Assembly (NCBI GenBank): GCA_033060915.1
Contig: CM065380.1
Location: 47,164,501 to 47,228,500 of the forward strand
Direction: 5' to 3'
DNA: 64,000 nucleotides
From: Euryodendron excelsum
Taxonomy: Eukaryota > Streptophyta > Magnoliopsida > Ericales > Pentaphylacaceae
The notes under the pieces are model-generated. The model was not told where the DNA came from and ran no database searches. It was given only the letters and a program-made list of their open reading frames with translations. A program made the translations under genes and the position numbers. Of the stretch, positions 1 through 13,453 are shown piece by piece; the stretch's first letter is position 1; the number at the start of each line of letters is the position of its first letter.

Positions 1-35
1 TTGTGCGAAATAATAGCATAATTCCAAGCACAAAT

Positions 36-908
36 TCATGGAATAGAGAATTGGGTCGTGAAAGGTAAAACACAAGGAAATTTGAAAAGAAATCCACCAG
101 GTTTGAATTTGTCTTGGTAAATAAGGAAGGCTTCATTGATGGAGGGAGGAAAGATTTGAGTAATTGCACCAAAATGAGTCCACCAGGAAAAGAACCAATT
201 GGGAAAATTTGAAGGGAAATCTTTTTGAAATGTAAACATCCAGGAATGACTAAATTTGTGGTCCTGGAAGAAGAAAGTGTTGAACCAAGCTTGTTGGTAA
301 TCGTAATAATTGAAGGTAGGAGGATTAAGGATTTCAGAAAATCGTCGAGGTTGGAAATGATGAGGCCCCCATTGTTCAGGAGTAAAGATTTTGTTAATAT
401 AGATAGTAGAGTAAGCGATTTGGTTTTGATCAGGAATGAAATGGTATTTGAGGGTAATTGAATCAATTTCTATGAGAATATATTCATAGAATTGTTGGGT
501 ATGAATGAGAGAGATTTGAAAAAAATGTGTGTTTGGAGGGAATACTCTAGGAGAAATTTCAAATGGATCCTCAGACCCTGTTTGATTTTCCAAAAGAATA
601 ATAGACTGTTTGCATTTTGTTTTAAGAAAGTATTTTGATTTGAAAGTGGGGTTAGTGGCCACCACTGGAGGAGTGGGATGAGAAACTGCCACTTGTTGAG
701 AAGAAGTTGCCGCTTACAGTTGAGATCCTTTGGTAGTTTGAGTATAGGTTTGGGAAAGTTGTTGGGATTGTTCAATAAGGGTTTGGTTAAACCAATCACT
801 TGGTGTAAGAGTTTTGAGTGGAATTGGTTTCATTGCATAAGCAGCTTTGGTTTGGGACTGAATTTTAGCCGAGACTTTGCCTGGATCATGGGATGGTTTA
901 GGAAGCAT
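36..908 (-). pseudogene. Endogenous pararetrovirus, region downstream of RNase H
   Basis: Two minus-strand open stretches follow the RNase H remnant: 908-714 (64 codons, Pro/Lys/Gln-rich, linker-like) and 692-36 (218 codons). The longer one is rich in Trp, Phe and Tyr, with an NWFFSWWTHFG segment, and has no cysteine-histidine cluster or catalytic motif that I recognise. Its position and orientation directly after the RNase H end suggest it belongs to the same integrated pararetrovirus, as the polyprotein C-terminal region or a second reading frame. The break near 692-714 and the absence of neighbouring domains mark it as decayed. It may continue off the left edge. Membership rests mainly on adjacency; the function of this part is unknown to me. 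Confidence 0.55.
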
Positions 909-921
909 GATTGGAATCTTC

Positions 922-1375
922 CTATAAGAATTCTCGAGTAAAAAAATCTGGAATTAAATTATCAGTACCTTTAATATAAGAAATTTTAAAATAAAAAACA
1001 AAAAGAATAGCTTGCCACCTAGCAAAAATTTGTTTAGAAGCTATATTTTGTACATCTTTAAAAATAATATTTTTGGTTGCTTGGCAATCAATACGAAGTA
1101 AAAATTAAGTGATTTAATAAATCACTTTGAAATTTGGAAATGCATAGAACAATAGCTAAAATTTCCTTTTTGATGGTGCTATAATTCTTTTGGGTAGGGT
1201 TCCAAGTACCGGAGGTAAATCTAACTAGTTGTTCTTTGTTATTCAGAACTTGTTTGAGGATGCCACCATAACCTATGTCAGAGGCATCTGTTTCAACTAG
1301 TTTGAGAGCATTATGGTTGGCTAAAGTTAGACAGGGGAGAGTATGAATATATTGTTTAAGAGTTTGGACAATCAT
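922..1375 (-). pseudogene. Endogenous pararetrovirus, RNase H end of the polyprotein (broken)
   Basis: The minus-strand frame at 1375-1088 carries the RNase H signature of plant pararetroviruses (Caulimoviridae): TDASDIGYGG, then a SGTWNP..NYSTIKKE block, then a conserved KFQ.DLLN stretch. In the virus this domain removes RNA from the RNA-DNA hybrid during reverse transcription. The frame is lost near 1088-1110, where a short stretch around 'aagtgatttaataaatcact' breaks it. Recognisable sequence (KDVQNIASKQIF, then PDF.TREFL) continues in another frame to a stop at about 922. The reverse transcriptase that should lie just upstream is absent: homology ends abruptly at about 1375. This is an old, truncated genomic copy rather than an active virus. 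The family assignment is firm; the genus is not decided. Confidence 0.8.
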
Positions 1376-2525
1376 TCTTATTTCGACTATTTTCAGCCTT
1401 CATTTTCGCTGAAAATTATGAGTTGTTATACAAATTGAATTGGTATTTTTAGAGGCAGTTTCAAACATTGCATGTGGTTCGAGGCAGACCTAGCCAGGAC
1501 CAGGGGGACCCTGGTCCCTTGCTTTATTGTTTAAATTGATTCCTATGAAATCAATGCAATGGCCTTATAGAACTCTTAGATGTTCTATAATCTATAGTAG
1601 CCTGATATATCCACAGTTCACAATCCACAGTCCACACCCCATACTATATGCATGAGTTATAAATTATTAAGAAATAACAAAAATTATTTATAAACCTTGC
1701 GGTTGAATTTTCGTTGCATAAAAATTAATTTAATTGTTACTCAAACTTAAATTCTTGCACATTATTGGTATTTCACAAATATCATAAATCCAATCACAAG
1801 CAACAAAGTTGTCCACTCCACCTATCTATATTTTGATATAAAAATAAAACAAAAAATTCTTTACTATTCACAATAATGGATAAACATATAATTAAAGGTT
1901 GGAAACGTACACAAAAAAATACAAACTCCCACAAAAAAAAAAAATGAATTATAGTTTAAACTCTTTTAGAAAAATAAATGAAATATAGTAGTAGGTTCGA
2001 CCAGTTGAGTTGATTCAGTTACAACAATACAATTTACGGAAGGGAATATTAGGCTTATAAAAAAAAAAATTAAATCTAGGCAAAGGTTCATGCGAATTTT
2101 CATTGCATAGAACATTTCATAAATTTGTTTAACTGCATAAGATAAGAAAAAAAAAATAAAAATAAGAAAATTAAAACAAACATAAACAATTTATGTTAAC
2201 TAGAGGCAAACAATAACAACGATTTTCTGATATGGTTGCATTTAATTCAAATAATATTTTTAACACTAACTTAAAATTATTACAAAAATCTAATTTTGAA
2301 AATCCTAGAATTTGGAATGTTTTAGTAAAAATGGATCAATTTGTAATGAAAACTTAGTGAACCACTACTTGCAAAATGTTTAAATAGTAAGTAGATAACT
2401 AAAACAATCATGATCTATGAAATATAAATATCTTGGAAAGTTTGAGATATGCTAGATTTGTTATACAAGGAAAGATATGTTGGACTTAGCCAAGATTCAA
2501 CTAATTTTTAAAAATTAGAAACAAT
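1376..2525. other. AT-rich non-coding stretch
   Basis: I see no gene here. It is AT-rich with many A runs. The one compact structure is a GC-rich inverted repeat at 1497-1517: arms ggaccaggg and ccctggtcc around a 3-base loop. The end (about 2450-2525, 'gatatgctagatttgttata...') resembles 47005-47110, so it is probably dispersed-repeat sequence. Confidence 0.5.
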
Positions 2526-3690
2526 TTGTACATTATAATTTTAGCAAAGTGAGGGTCTTAATTTTTTATATTTTATGATGGACAATCATCTAGCCCTAAT
2601 ACTTTGCTATCTCACAAATAAGAGTGTTGCTTAGGGCTGTTGTTCTTTTATTTTGGAAAATCTTCTATACCTTCTTTTGGTAGAGATTGTAGGTTACCAT
2701 TATGATATAGTTAAGTCATTTAAAGTCAAGCCACTACAATACATTTGTCAATTTTTGGCAACCATTGTGGTAGACATTTAGAGAAATGCTACCATAAGTC
2801 GCGACTAATTATAGCAAGGCTAAGACATTTATGTTCATTTTAGTCAACCATTCTGGTGTAGACATTATGGTAATGTTTGTGTGTGGGTGTGTGTTTTCTT
2901 TTTTCATTTATTGGGTGAGAGATGAGAAAGGGAGGGGAAGCAGAGCGGAGTGGGAGAATTGGCACTTGGCTTCTCTGAATTTTAGGATTTTCAGATGATT
3001 ATGGATAAGCAATTGCAGACATGAGACTCCACTATGTTACTATATAAGACTCCACTATGTTACTATATAGTATAGATAGTCAAGATGCAAAATATACTAC
3101 GATTCAAGAAAAGAATATCTAGGGATGTGAGATTGAAGAGAGAAATTTTTGGGATTGTTTTTCAGTTTTTGTTATTTATTTAGTGGTTATTATTGGATTT
3201 TTGACCAACCAAAATTCGGAGATACACGGTTGAGTATATGAAGCATTAAGCAAAACATAATGACATGGTTTACGAAGGAAAAAATGTAGGAATTTGAGAT
3301 ACTGAGACTGAAGAAATATTTTTTATGTTTTGTTTTTACATCTTTTTTAAAGTGTTGTCCTAGTTTTTTGACTAATCAAAATTTGAAGCCACAAAATTTG
3401 ACATTTTGAAAAGGGAACATTTCTGGCAATGTTAGTAAAAATTGTTGGCTGTCATTCTAATATAGTAAAGTAGGTTAAGTCCTATAACTACAGTACATTT
3501 ATGGCATTGTTAGCCTACCATTTGGGTAGACATTTATGGCAATGTATGTGCTATTTTGTGTGTGTGTGTGTGTGTTTGTGTTTGTGTTATTTTTTTCTCC
3601 CTCATATGTTGGGTGAGAGAAGAGAACGGAATGGAAAGATTGAGGTAGCAGAGGAGGAAGTACCGTGTGGCTTTCCTAATTTTTAAGGAT
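2526..3690 (+). repeat. Host-flank duplication, copy A (partial)
   Basis: This stretch matches 4195-4614 plus 7643-8110 (copy B) and 58116-59150 (copy C). Landmarks shared in order are 'gatggacaat', 'ttcttttattttggaaaatc', 'catttatggcaatg', 'gggtgagaga', 'cacttggcttctctgaattttagg', 'gattatggataag', 'actccactatgttactatatagtatagata', 'ggccaaccaaaattcg' and 'aatttgaagccacaaa'. Copy A lacks the Helitron found in B and so preserves the empty site near 3055. Two internal sub-repeats (about 2735-3060 and 3470-3690) share the 'acagtacattta..gcaatg' and 'gggtgagag' blocks. A (TG)n microsatellite lies at about 3558-3586. No coding potential is evident. Confidence 0.75.
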
Positions 3691-4194
3691 TTTGAAAGTT
3701 AAAAATAATCAATTTGAGGCCGAAGTTGCACTTTGCACGGATTGATATTACCTAAAATGAGAAGTTAAAACTGCACTTTCACTATTTAAATAATAGAATA
3801 AAAATTGAATTTTGCTTGGGATTTCTTTCTAATAGCTTGTGATTATTAGTCATTGTAGCTATCTAATTACAATTAATGGAAATAGAACTTACAAAAATAT
3901 TAAATATAACAACTAACTCACAATAAATAGATTTTGAATTCCTACAAAAATTCTATTCATTTAGCAAAATACAATAATTGAAAAGGAAAAATACTTTATT
4001 GTAAAAGGGTACAACTAAAATATGTGGTTCTTATATGTTAAAAAAGGAACAAACTTGTGAATATACGTAGATATTGGGGTACCAAATAAAGTGTGTGGAG
4101 GCTTGGTGGGACCCACAAAGCTTAATATTGTCTTAGTGAAAGAGTTTTTGATTGGAGGAAGCCAGGCGGGTGCAAGGAGAGGGGAAAAAAATCT
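3691..4194. other. Spacer between duplication copies A and B
   Basis: AT-rich sequence without a recognisable gene or repeat end. It separates partial copy A from copy B. Confidence 0.4.
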
Positions 4195-4614
4195 AGTAAT
4201 TTCACTATAATTTTAGAGTAATGATGTTATTAATTTTTTATATTTTAAAAATATAAGACTGATGAGTAGGGTTGTTATTCTTTTATTTTGGAAAATCTCC
4301 TATACCCCTCTTTGGTATAAATAGTAAGTTAATTACCATTCCGATTTAATTAATTCTTTCAAAGCAAAGCCACTACAGTAAATTTATGTCAATTTTTGGC
4401 AACAACTGTAGTAGACATTTATGGAAAGGTGTTTTTTTGTGTCTGTATATTTGTGTTTTTGCTTTTTGCATTGGTTAGGTGAGAGACGAGAAATGGAGGG
4501 GAAGTAGGGTGGGAGAGGAGGAATTGCCAGTTGGCTTCTTCGAATTTTAGGATTTTCAATTGATTATGGATAAGTAATTGCAAATTAACCTGAGAGACTC
4601 CACTGCATTGCTAA

Positions 4615-7600
4615 CTATACTATATATTATAGTAATATGTTAGAAGGTTTTTGAGCCTTAAACTCTTAATCTAATTTTTACAAAATTTTTATTTTTTATA
4701 ATCTTAAAATACCACATGTTGCAATTTAATTGGTTAGCCTACTCTCACTAATAAAATTATATATATTATATAATTGGACCTTTTATATTTTCTAAAGTCA
4801 CTCCCTTAAAATTTTTAAAAATTAAATTTTTGGTAATATTAGAATAATATTGCTACAATTTGCTAGGTTAAAAATATATAATTTTACCATACTTTTCTTA
4901 AATATTACATTTCTTTCAAATTTCAAACTATTAGATATTTGGTAATATTGACATAACACTTATTACTTTAAATACGTTTTGACACATTATTATTTACTCA
5001 TGCCATAACCCAGGATCCACGTGGTATAATATTATCCATTTTAGACATTGACCCGCACGGCTTTAAAAACGCGTTGTACCAATAAGATACTAGTGCCTAC
5101 ATATATAACATTTTTTCCCCTCCCCTTCCCCAGACAATGTGGGATCTCAGTACATAACCTTGAAGTTAGCCTACCACTGTCGATTTAATTATTTTCTTAG
5201 TTTTTTAAAATTTAAAATTACTAATATTAAATATGTTATAATAGTATAGGTTTAATCACAAAATATAGAAACTTTTGTTTTCTTCATGATTAATAAAAAC
5301 TTTACTAAAATCTATGTTATCTTGAAAAGTTTTACATAAAATTCAAAATATTAGTATTCTTATTTTTAAAGTTTCTTAGGTTCTTCCTTTGTAATTTTAG
5401 AAAGTCCTTCATTTTGCGAAATTTTTTATTCAAATCCCTTTAATTTTGTTTAGCAGGACAAATCTATCAATGCTATATATTATATCATTTAGTTATTGAG
5501 TGAACTTTTTAAAATTATAAATAATATTATTATATATCATAAAATATAAATTTTTTTACTTTCTATTCATAATTAGTAAATATTTAATGAAATTGAAGTA
5601 ATATAGGTAAATCAAATCTCCCTAACTTAAAATTTTAAATTCTTTTTTTAGGTAATCATCAAGTTTTAAGTAGCTATATGTGCATTATTAAATCTATTAA
5701 TTAAATAAAATCATCTAATATATGTAATGTATACACTTGATCAACGAAGGCCCTTAGCAAGATTGTAAGGTTAAAAAAAAAAAACTTTTAGAACATTCAC
5801 AATAAAACTTGGTTTCTTATTGCAGGTTACAATCAATTTTTATTTTTAATTTTAATACTATATTAAATATTATAATTTAGTTTAACTATATATTAGTGTA
5901 TAAATTGATAATTTATTTTCATAAATTTTTTATATTTAATATATATTATTTTCACTTCATGTATAGCACAGGTTCACTGCTAGTGTAGTATAGACATAAA
6001 ATATACATATTCCATTCAAGAAAAGAATAGTGTAGGTTATAATAGTGTAGGTTTAATCATAAAATATAGAAAATTTTGTTTTCTTCATGATTAATAAAAC
6101 TTTACTAAAATATATCTTATCTTGAAAAGTTTTACATAAAATTCAAAATATTAGATTCTTATTTTAAATTTTCTTTGGTTCTTCCCTTATAATTTTAGAA
6201 AGTCATTCATTTTGCGAAAAAATTTTCTATTCAAATCCCTTTAATTTTGTTTAGTATGACAAATTTATCAATGCTATATATTATATCAATTAGTTATTGA
6301 GTGAACTTATTAAAATTTTAAATAATATTATTATATATCTCATAATAGTATTGATCTAACCATAAAATAGAAAAATTTTTACTTTCTATTCATAATTAGT
6401 AAGTATTTAATGAAATTGAAGTAATCTAGGTAAATTAAATCTCTCTAACTTAAAAATTTAAATTCTTTTTTTAGGTAATTTATCAGTTTTAAGTAGCTAT
6501 ATGTGCATTAATAAATCTATTAAATTAAATAAAATTATCTAATATGTGTAACGTATACATTTGATCAATGAAGGCCCTTAGCAAGATTGTAAGGTTAAAA
6601 AAAAAAAAAAAACTTTTAGAATGTTCACAATAAAACTTGGTTTCTTATTGCAAGTTAAGAGTTTTTATTACAATCAACTTTTAATTTTTAATTTTAATAC
6701 TATATATTAAATATTATAATTTAGTTTAACTATATGATAAGTGTATAAATTGATAATTTATTTTCATAAATTTTTTTATTTTTTTTTATATTATTTTCAC
6801 TCTGTGCATAATAGATGCAAAATATACATATTCCATTCAAGAAAAGAATAGTGTAGGTTATAATAGTGTAGGTTTAATCATAAAACGTAGAAGTTTTTGT
6901 TTTCTTCATGATTAATAAAACTTTACTAAAATATATCTTATCTTGAAAAGTTTTACATAAAATTCAAAATATTAGATTCTTATTTTTAAATTTTCTTTGG
7001 TTCTTCCCTTATAATTTTAGAAAGTTCTTCATTTTGCGAAATTTTCTATTCAAATCCCTTTAATTTTGTTTAGCATGACAAATCTATCAATGCTATATAT
7101 TATATCAATTAGTTATTGAGTGAACTTATTAAAATTTTAAATAATATTATTATATATCTCATAATAGTATTGATCTAACCATAAAATATAAAAATTTTTA
7201 CTTTCTATTCATAATTAGTAAATATTTAATGAAATTGAAGTAATCTAGGTAAATCAAATCTCCCTAACTTAAAATTTTAAATTCTTTTTTTAGGTAATTA
7301 TCAGTTTTAAGTAGCTATATGTGCATTAATAAATCTATTAATTAAATAAAATTATCTAATATGTGTAACGTGTACATTTGATCAATGAAGGCCCTTAGCA
7401 AGATTGTAAGGTTAAAAAAAAAAAAAAAACTTTTAGAATGTTCACAATAAAACTTGGTTTCTTATTGGAAGTTAAGGGTTTTTATTACAATCAACTTTTA
7501 ATTTTTAATTTTAATACTATATTAAATATTATAATTTAGTTTAACTATATGATAAGTTTATAAATTGATAATTTATTTTCACAAAAATTTTATATTTTTT

Positions 7601-7642
7601 TATATTATTTTCACTCTGTGCATAGTATGGGTTCACTACTAG
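4615..7642 (+). mobile_element. Helitron, plus orientation, 3' half triplicated
   Basis: The 5' end reads 'ctatactatatattatag', the same end found at the other Helitrons in the window. The 3' terminus is 'gttcactactag' followed by T (CTAG at 7639-7642), preceded by the degenerate stem 'tgtgcatagtatggg'. Copies A and C carry the same host sequence without the element ('attgctatatagtatagata'), so both boundaries are supported by empty sites. A second terminus-like CTAG occurs at 5980-5983, at the end of the first of three internal repeat units. No Rep/helicase coding was seen, so it is non-autonomous. Confidence 0.7.
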
Positions 7643-7671
7643 TACAGTATAGATGCAAAATTTACATATTC
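5235..7671 (+). repeat. Tandem triplication of the Helitron 3' half plus flank (units about 801-821 bp)
   Basis: The phrase 'gttataatagt.taggtttaatca' begins units at 5235, 6036 and 6857. Each unit then runs through the same landmarks: 'ttgttttcttcatgattaat', 'cattttgcgaaa', 'tcaaatccctttaattttg', 'aggtaaatcaaatctccctaac', 'aaggcccttagcaagattgtaagg', 'aaacttggtttcttattg', 'tattttcac'. At the two internal junctions the unit carries 'tattccattcaagaaaagaatag', which is host flank rather than Helitron (compare 3085-3115). The amplification therefore happened after insertion and took about 50 bp of flank with it. Poly-A runs after 'gtaaggtt' lengthen from unit to unit. Confidence 0.8.
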
Positions 7672-9393
7672 CATTCAAAAAAGAATATCTAGGTTTGTAA
7701 GATTGAAGAGATAAATATTAGAGGTTTTTTTTTCCTTTTTGCTATCTATTTAGGGGTATCATTTGGGTTTTTGGCCAACCAAAATTCAAAGCAACACAAT
7801 TCAGTATATGAAAAAAATACGCAAATCATAATAACACGTTTACTAAGAAAAAATTAGGGATGTGAGATATCAAGATTGAAGAAAGAAATTTTATGTTTTG
7901 TTTTTGTTTCTTTTTAAAGCCTAGTTTTATATTTCTTGACCTATCATAATTTGAAGACACAAAATTTGACATTTTGGAAGGGAAAACATTTATGGCAACG
8001 TTGGTAGAAATCTTAAGCTATCATTCTAATATAATGAAGTCAGTCAAAGGCCAGTAACTATAGTACATTTATGGCAATGTTAGGCTACCATTTAGGTAGG
8101 CAATTAAGGCAATGTGTTATCCACAAAATTTATTATAAATATGTTGTTTCGTTATTGGGTATGAATAAAATAAATTAAAATCTGTTTCAAACGAAATATC
8201 GTAAAAATTTCTTCTAAAGCTATATTTTTTTTTGTTTTCAACTTTGCTTTCCTAAGTAATAGTATTGCATGTAATATATGGCTTCTTCTGCTTTTTTTTT
8301 TTTTACCAATTGATAGGAGATAATTATATCAAGAGAAATACATCACAGTAGACACTCATTTATCTTAGAAAGTGCAACAAATAAAGTAATTACAATAAAT
8401 CTAACAATCACAAATAAACCACGGCATATAATCCACCACTAGGAGATCAAAGCTCAAGACCTCAACAATCAAATTACTAAAAAACTAACGGTACTTTTCT
8501 CTCTTATCTCATTTATATATTTGTAAATTTAAACACCAAGTGAATTAGGCTCCACTTCTACAATTCTTTTCACAAAATTTTTTAAAGTTTTTACTACTCA
8601 AAACATTTTACAAAATTCCTTCTAAAGTTGTAATTTGAATTTTTGTGTACTTTAAATCATTCCAAAGAAAATGGATATTTGATTTAAATATGTTAGATAA
8701 CATGTTTTACAATATAATTTTTTTATATATTTGATATCATATTATCGAATATAAATATGTCCTAATGGCAATACCACACAATTAGTTAAGTAAGACGTAT
8801 TTTATCCACGAAAAACATTTTACAATTCCTCATACTTCTTAAAGTGCGAAGGATATACATATACATATACATAAGTTTCAATTACATGTCAATATAAGAA
8901 TCAAATATAAAAAAAATTTAACGGTATGTTTTGGTAGAGATTTCTAAATACTCAGAGCACAATACCTCCTTCAAAGAATGTAGGTTTTATCCCATGTGAA
9001 GATTAAAGTTGAAGTACATATATATGTCCGTTGTTAAATACCAAAAATAAGTACTATAAACACTAAATGTATTTTGAGTACTCATTAATTGAAACATAAT
9101 GTTGAGTATCCTGTAGAATTAAAAAAAAAATACATAAATAGGAGATTGTCTTCCATTGCTCCTCATCAATTCAGTAATTAGCGATACCAGACTCGATATA
9201 GGTCTAACCTTTGTAAAGTATTTTTTTTTTTTTTTTAAATATGAAAGTGCTTTTTTCTTATAAATTTACAAAGAACATTTCAAGATTTATGCTCATGTGA
9301 TATAGATATCTATGTTTAGATTCCTCATATTTCCATTAGTTTCTATTATTTTTTGAATAATAATTTTTTAAAAATGTTATTTCATTATCTCTA

Positions 9394-9521
9394 ATGTTGT
9401 GTTTGGAACCTAGATTTATTAAGAAAAAAAAAGTTGAAAGAAAAGATAACAAAATTAGGAATTCAAAATCCTTACTTATTTCCTTTTCTCTCATTAAATT
9501 CTTAATCAAAATACAGCGTAA
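9394..9521. mobile_element. MITE-like element, 'tgtgtttgga' family
   Basis: Imperfect terminal inverted repeats run from 'tgttgtgtttggaacc..gatttattaag' to '..attcttaatcaaaatacagcg', with a purine-rich left half (A/G) and a pyrimidine-rich right half. Related copies are at 9974-10130, 44915-45078 and 61037-61236. The pattern suits a small hAT- or Mutator-type non-autonomous element. Target duplications were not resolved. Confidence 0.45.
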
Positions 9522-9973
9522 ATGAATATAAAAATAAAAGATATAATTTACATTGTATCTTCATAATATGTTAGTTCTAAAAATATTTTTCAACTGCTAG
9601 TATATAAATAAAGGATGAAAATTTTCAAAAATAGTTTTTGGTGTATAAATTAAGAAAGTTAGAGGTTGTAAACCTATAAGTTTTTGAAAAATAAAATCAA
9701 GACAAATATCAAAATGAGGGACTCATAATAATAAATCCATGTGGGACTCACTCATTTAAGTTTAAGAGTGATAGAAATGAAGTGAGAAATGTAATAATGT
9801 GCAGCATTTTTTTTTCTTTCAAATTTTATCCCTGGAATTTGTAATTAAGAAAGGAAAATAGTAAATTGTACATGCTTATTTCTCTAAAATCTCTTGTGAT
9901 ACAACTGGTGGTGTAGCTAACACATTAGAGAATTATTGATCATTGTTGCGGAATATGAGAACATTTTTCTAAG

Positions 9974-10130
9974 GTTATGTCTGCAAGCTGGATTTATCAA
10001 GAGAGAAATGAAGGAAAAGAAAAAGGTAAGGGAAAAGAAAACAAAATAATAGAGTATTTTTGTTCTCTTTTTCCTCACATTTTTTTTTTCCATCACAAAA
10101 TCCTTAATCCAGGTAAAGCTTAAGGGTAAT
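9974..10130. mobile_element. MITE-like insertion specific to copy B
   Basis: This block, from 'aaggttatgtctgcaagctgg' to 'ccttaatccaggtaaagctt', is absent at the matching point of copy C (about 61700). Its ends are inverted-repeat-like (gctggatttatcaag against the reverse complement of atccttaatccaggt), with a polypurine left half and a polypyrimidine right half, as in the other copies of the family. Confidence 0.45.
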
Positions 10131-10241
10131 GCTATACAAATTTTCAGGACTAACAACATTTTTCTTTTTCTAGAGGGTTATTATGAGCCTTTCAAAGGGT
10201 ATTAATTAATCAATGCTGCAGTGATTGAATGAAGGGATCTC

Positions 10242-10249
10242 TATATAAA
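10242..10249 (+). promoter_or_regulatory. TATA box of the copy B extensin-like locus
   Basis: 'tatataaa' lies about 80 bp upstream of the poly-C tract, followed by a leader that is collinear with the copy C leader ('gtagagcc..tcaaca.ttt.taagttgtgagaatttctggcagc'). Copy C has the weaker 'tatatgaa' at the same place. Confidence 0.55.
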
Positions 10250-10324
10250 GGGATACGCTATGCCTTCATTTGTAGAGCCATCAACAGTTTGTAAGTTGTG
10301 AGAATTTCTGGCAGCTTATACAAG

Positions 10325-12009
<1,685 letters not shown>

Positions 12010-12033
12010 CCTCCTCCTCCTCCTCCTCCTCCT
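12010..12033 (+). repeat. (CCT)n microsatellite followed by a T run
   Basis: Eight CCT triplets, then a short 'att' and a 15-base T run. Confidence 0.85.
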
Positions 12034-12049
12034 ATTTTTTTTTTTTTTT

Positions 12050-13453
12050 GTTGAGTTCAAATTTTATTTTTGCCAGTGAGATACCCAAAATTGTAGTAGA
12101 GGGATGGGAACAACCGAGTATTGTGACAAGTCTCGTGAATAATTATTAAAACGGCCTTTCAGTGGTAAAAAAAGATACCATAAGAATTGTTATCCGTTAA
12201 TAGTTAATTAATCCATTTTTTTTCTTTCTTCTCCAAATTTAGAATTGTATATAAGTAAAAAATTGAATTGAATAACCTGATAAATTCCATTTATCAATTG
12301 CATAGAAAAGTAACTAACCAAATTTGAAATTGTTTTTGTGATATCACTGATGATAAGAAAACCTACAAAAGTGGTAAACTCAATAAGATTATTCTAGAAT
12401 CTAATATCTAACATAAGAATTAATAAAATGCAGTTATGCTTGCACATATAAAAGACTATTCCATATTTGCAAATAACTATACGAATTTGTAATAATAAAC
12501 GTGATTCTAACAAACACAGATTTACCCAATATTTTAATAATAAACGTCATTCTAAAGTATGCAGATTTACCAATTTATCCAACTAAGTACACTGGAATGA
12601 ATCATGTATTCAATGTAAATAGTAAATACATAGTCAAAGATATAAAAAAAATTTACGTTAAAACCCCTCCGAGGAAAAACCATTGGACTACATAGGTCTT
12701 ACTCAACCAAGTACTATGATAAATGGACAGTTACAAGAAGTAACTCACAACTCAAAAAGGGTGATACACTCTTGGATGCAGTGCCCTTTTCATATCTGTG
12801 TTCATCGTTCTCCCAGAGCTTGATCTTGCAAAATATCCACATTAATTATTCACACAAGATGAGTTTAACAATTCAGAATTACTCCAAAAACACAACCACA
12901 CAACCATGAAGGATTTTTGTCCACATAGGATAAGTATAACATCCAAGAATTCTATCAAGATAGTCATGAATAATTTCTTCAATAGCACAAGGAATGAATA
13001 AATGTACAAAGGCCCTTATGAATATAATCTGATACTATATCACTTTGTCCCAAATCAGATGCCATGTTGCAACTTCTTGCACTTATATTAATAAGAGTCC
13101 AAAACAAATTAGAAAATTCAGAATTCATATAACCCGTTCAAAAGCCTAATTTAAATGGACATAGTCGTCTAAATATTAAAAAGTTACATCAAAGCAATAT
13201 ACTATGGAGTGCTATGGGATATCTGGCCGAGAGCTATGGCCTTCTAAAGTATCAGGTCTATATGCTATAAGACATGTACTCTATCTTTGGCAGCTTAATA
13301 CTTTGATAGCTTGAACTTGAAACTATACTTATTCAATTATAATTAAAGTACTTTTATCTGGGGAATTTGCCAACGCATTAAAAGTCTAAACAATTTTTCC
13401 TTTGAAATTTGGTGACAAAATAGAAAAAGAACAAATACATTAAAATGACTAAC
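12050..13453. other. Non-coding stretch left of the giant LTR nest
   Basis: I recognise no gene, repeat terminus or RNA here. It is AT-rich and less repetitive than its surroundings. It supplies the AACTC target site at 13454-13458 for the outer LTR element. Confidence 0.4.

Larger units (their letters stand above)
4195..10324 (+). repeat. Host-flank duplication, copy B, upstream region of an extensin-like locus
   Basis: Outside the Helitron at 4615-7642 this block is collinear with copy C (58116-62070). The shared order is 'gtagggttgttattc', 'gattatggataagtaattgc', 'gtttttggccaaccaaaattc', 'tgtttcgttattgggtat', 'gacactcatttatct', 'gcatataatccaccactag', 'cctaatggcaataccacac', 'ggagattgtcttcca', 'gaatgaagggat' and finally 'gagaatttctggcagc'. 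It ends where copy C enters its proline-rich reading frame. The two copies differ by several insertions: the Helitron and a MITE-like block at 9974-10130 in B, and a 247-bp MITE and another short insert in C. It therefore looks like the promoter and upstream region of one of two paralogous genes. Confidence 0.8.

Noticed and set aside
12690..12850. Possible exon on the minus strand (higher complexity)
   Set aside because: All frames have stops within about 25 codons and no splice-bounded frame stands out.
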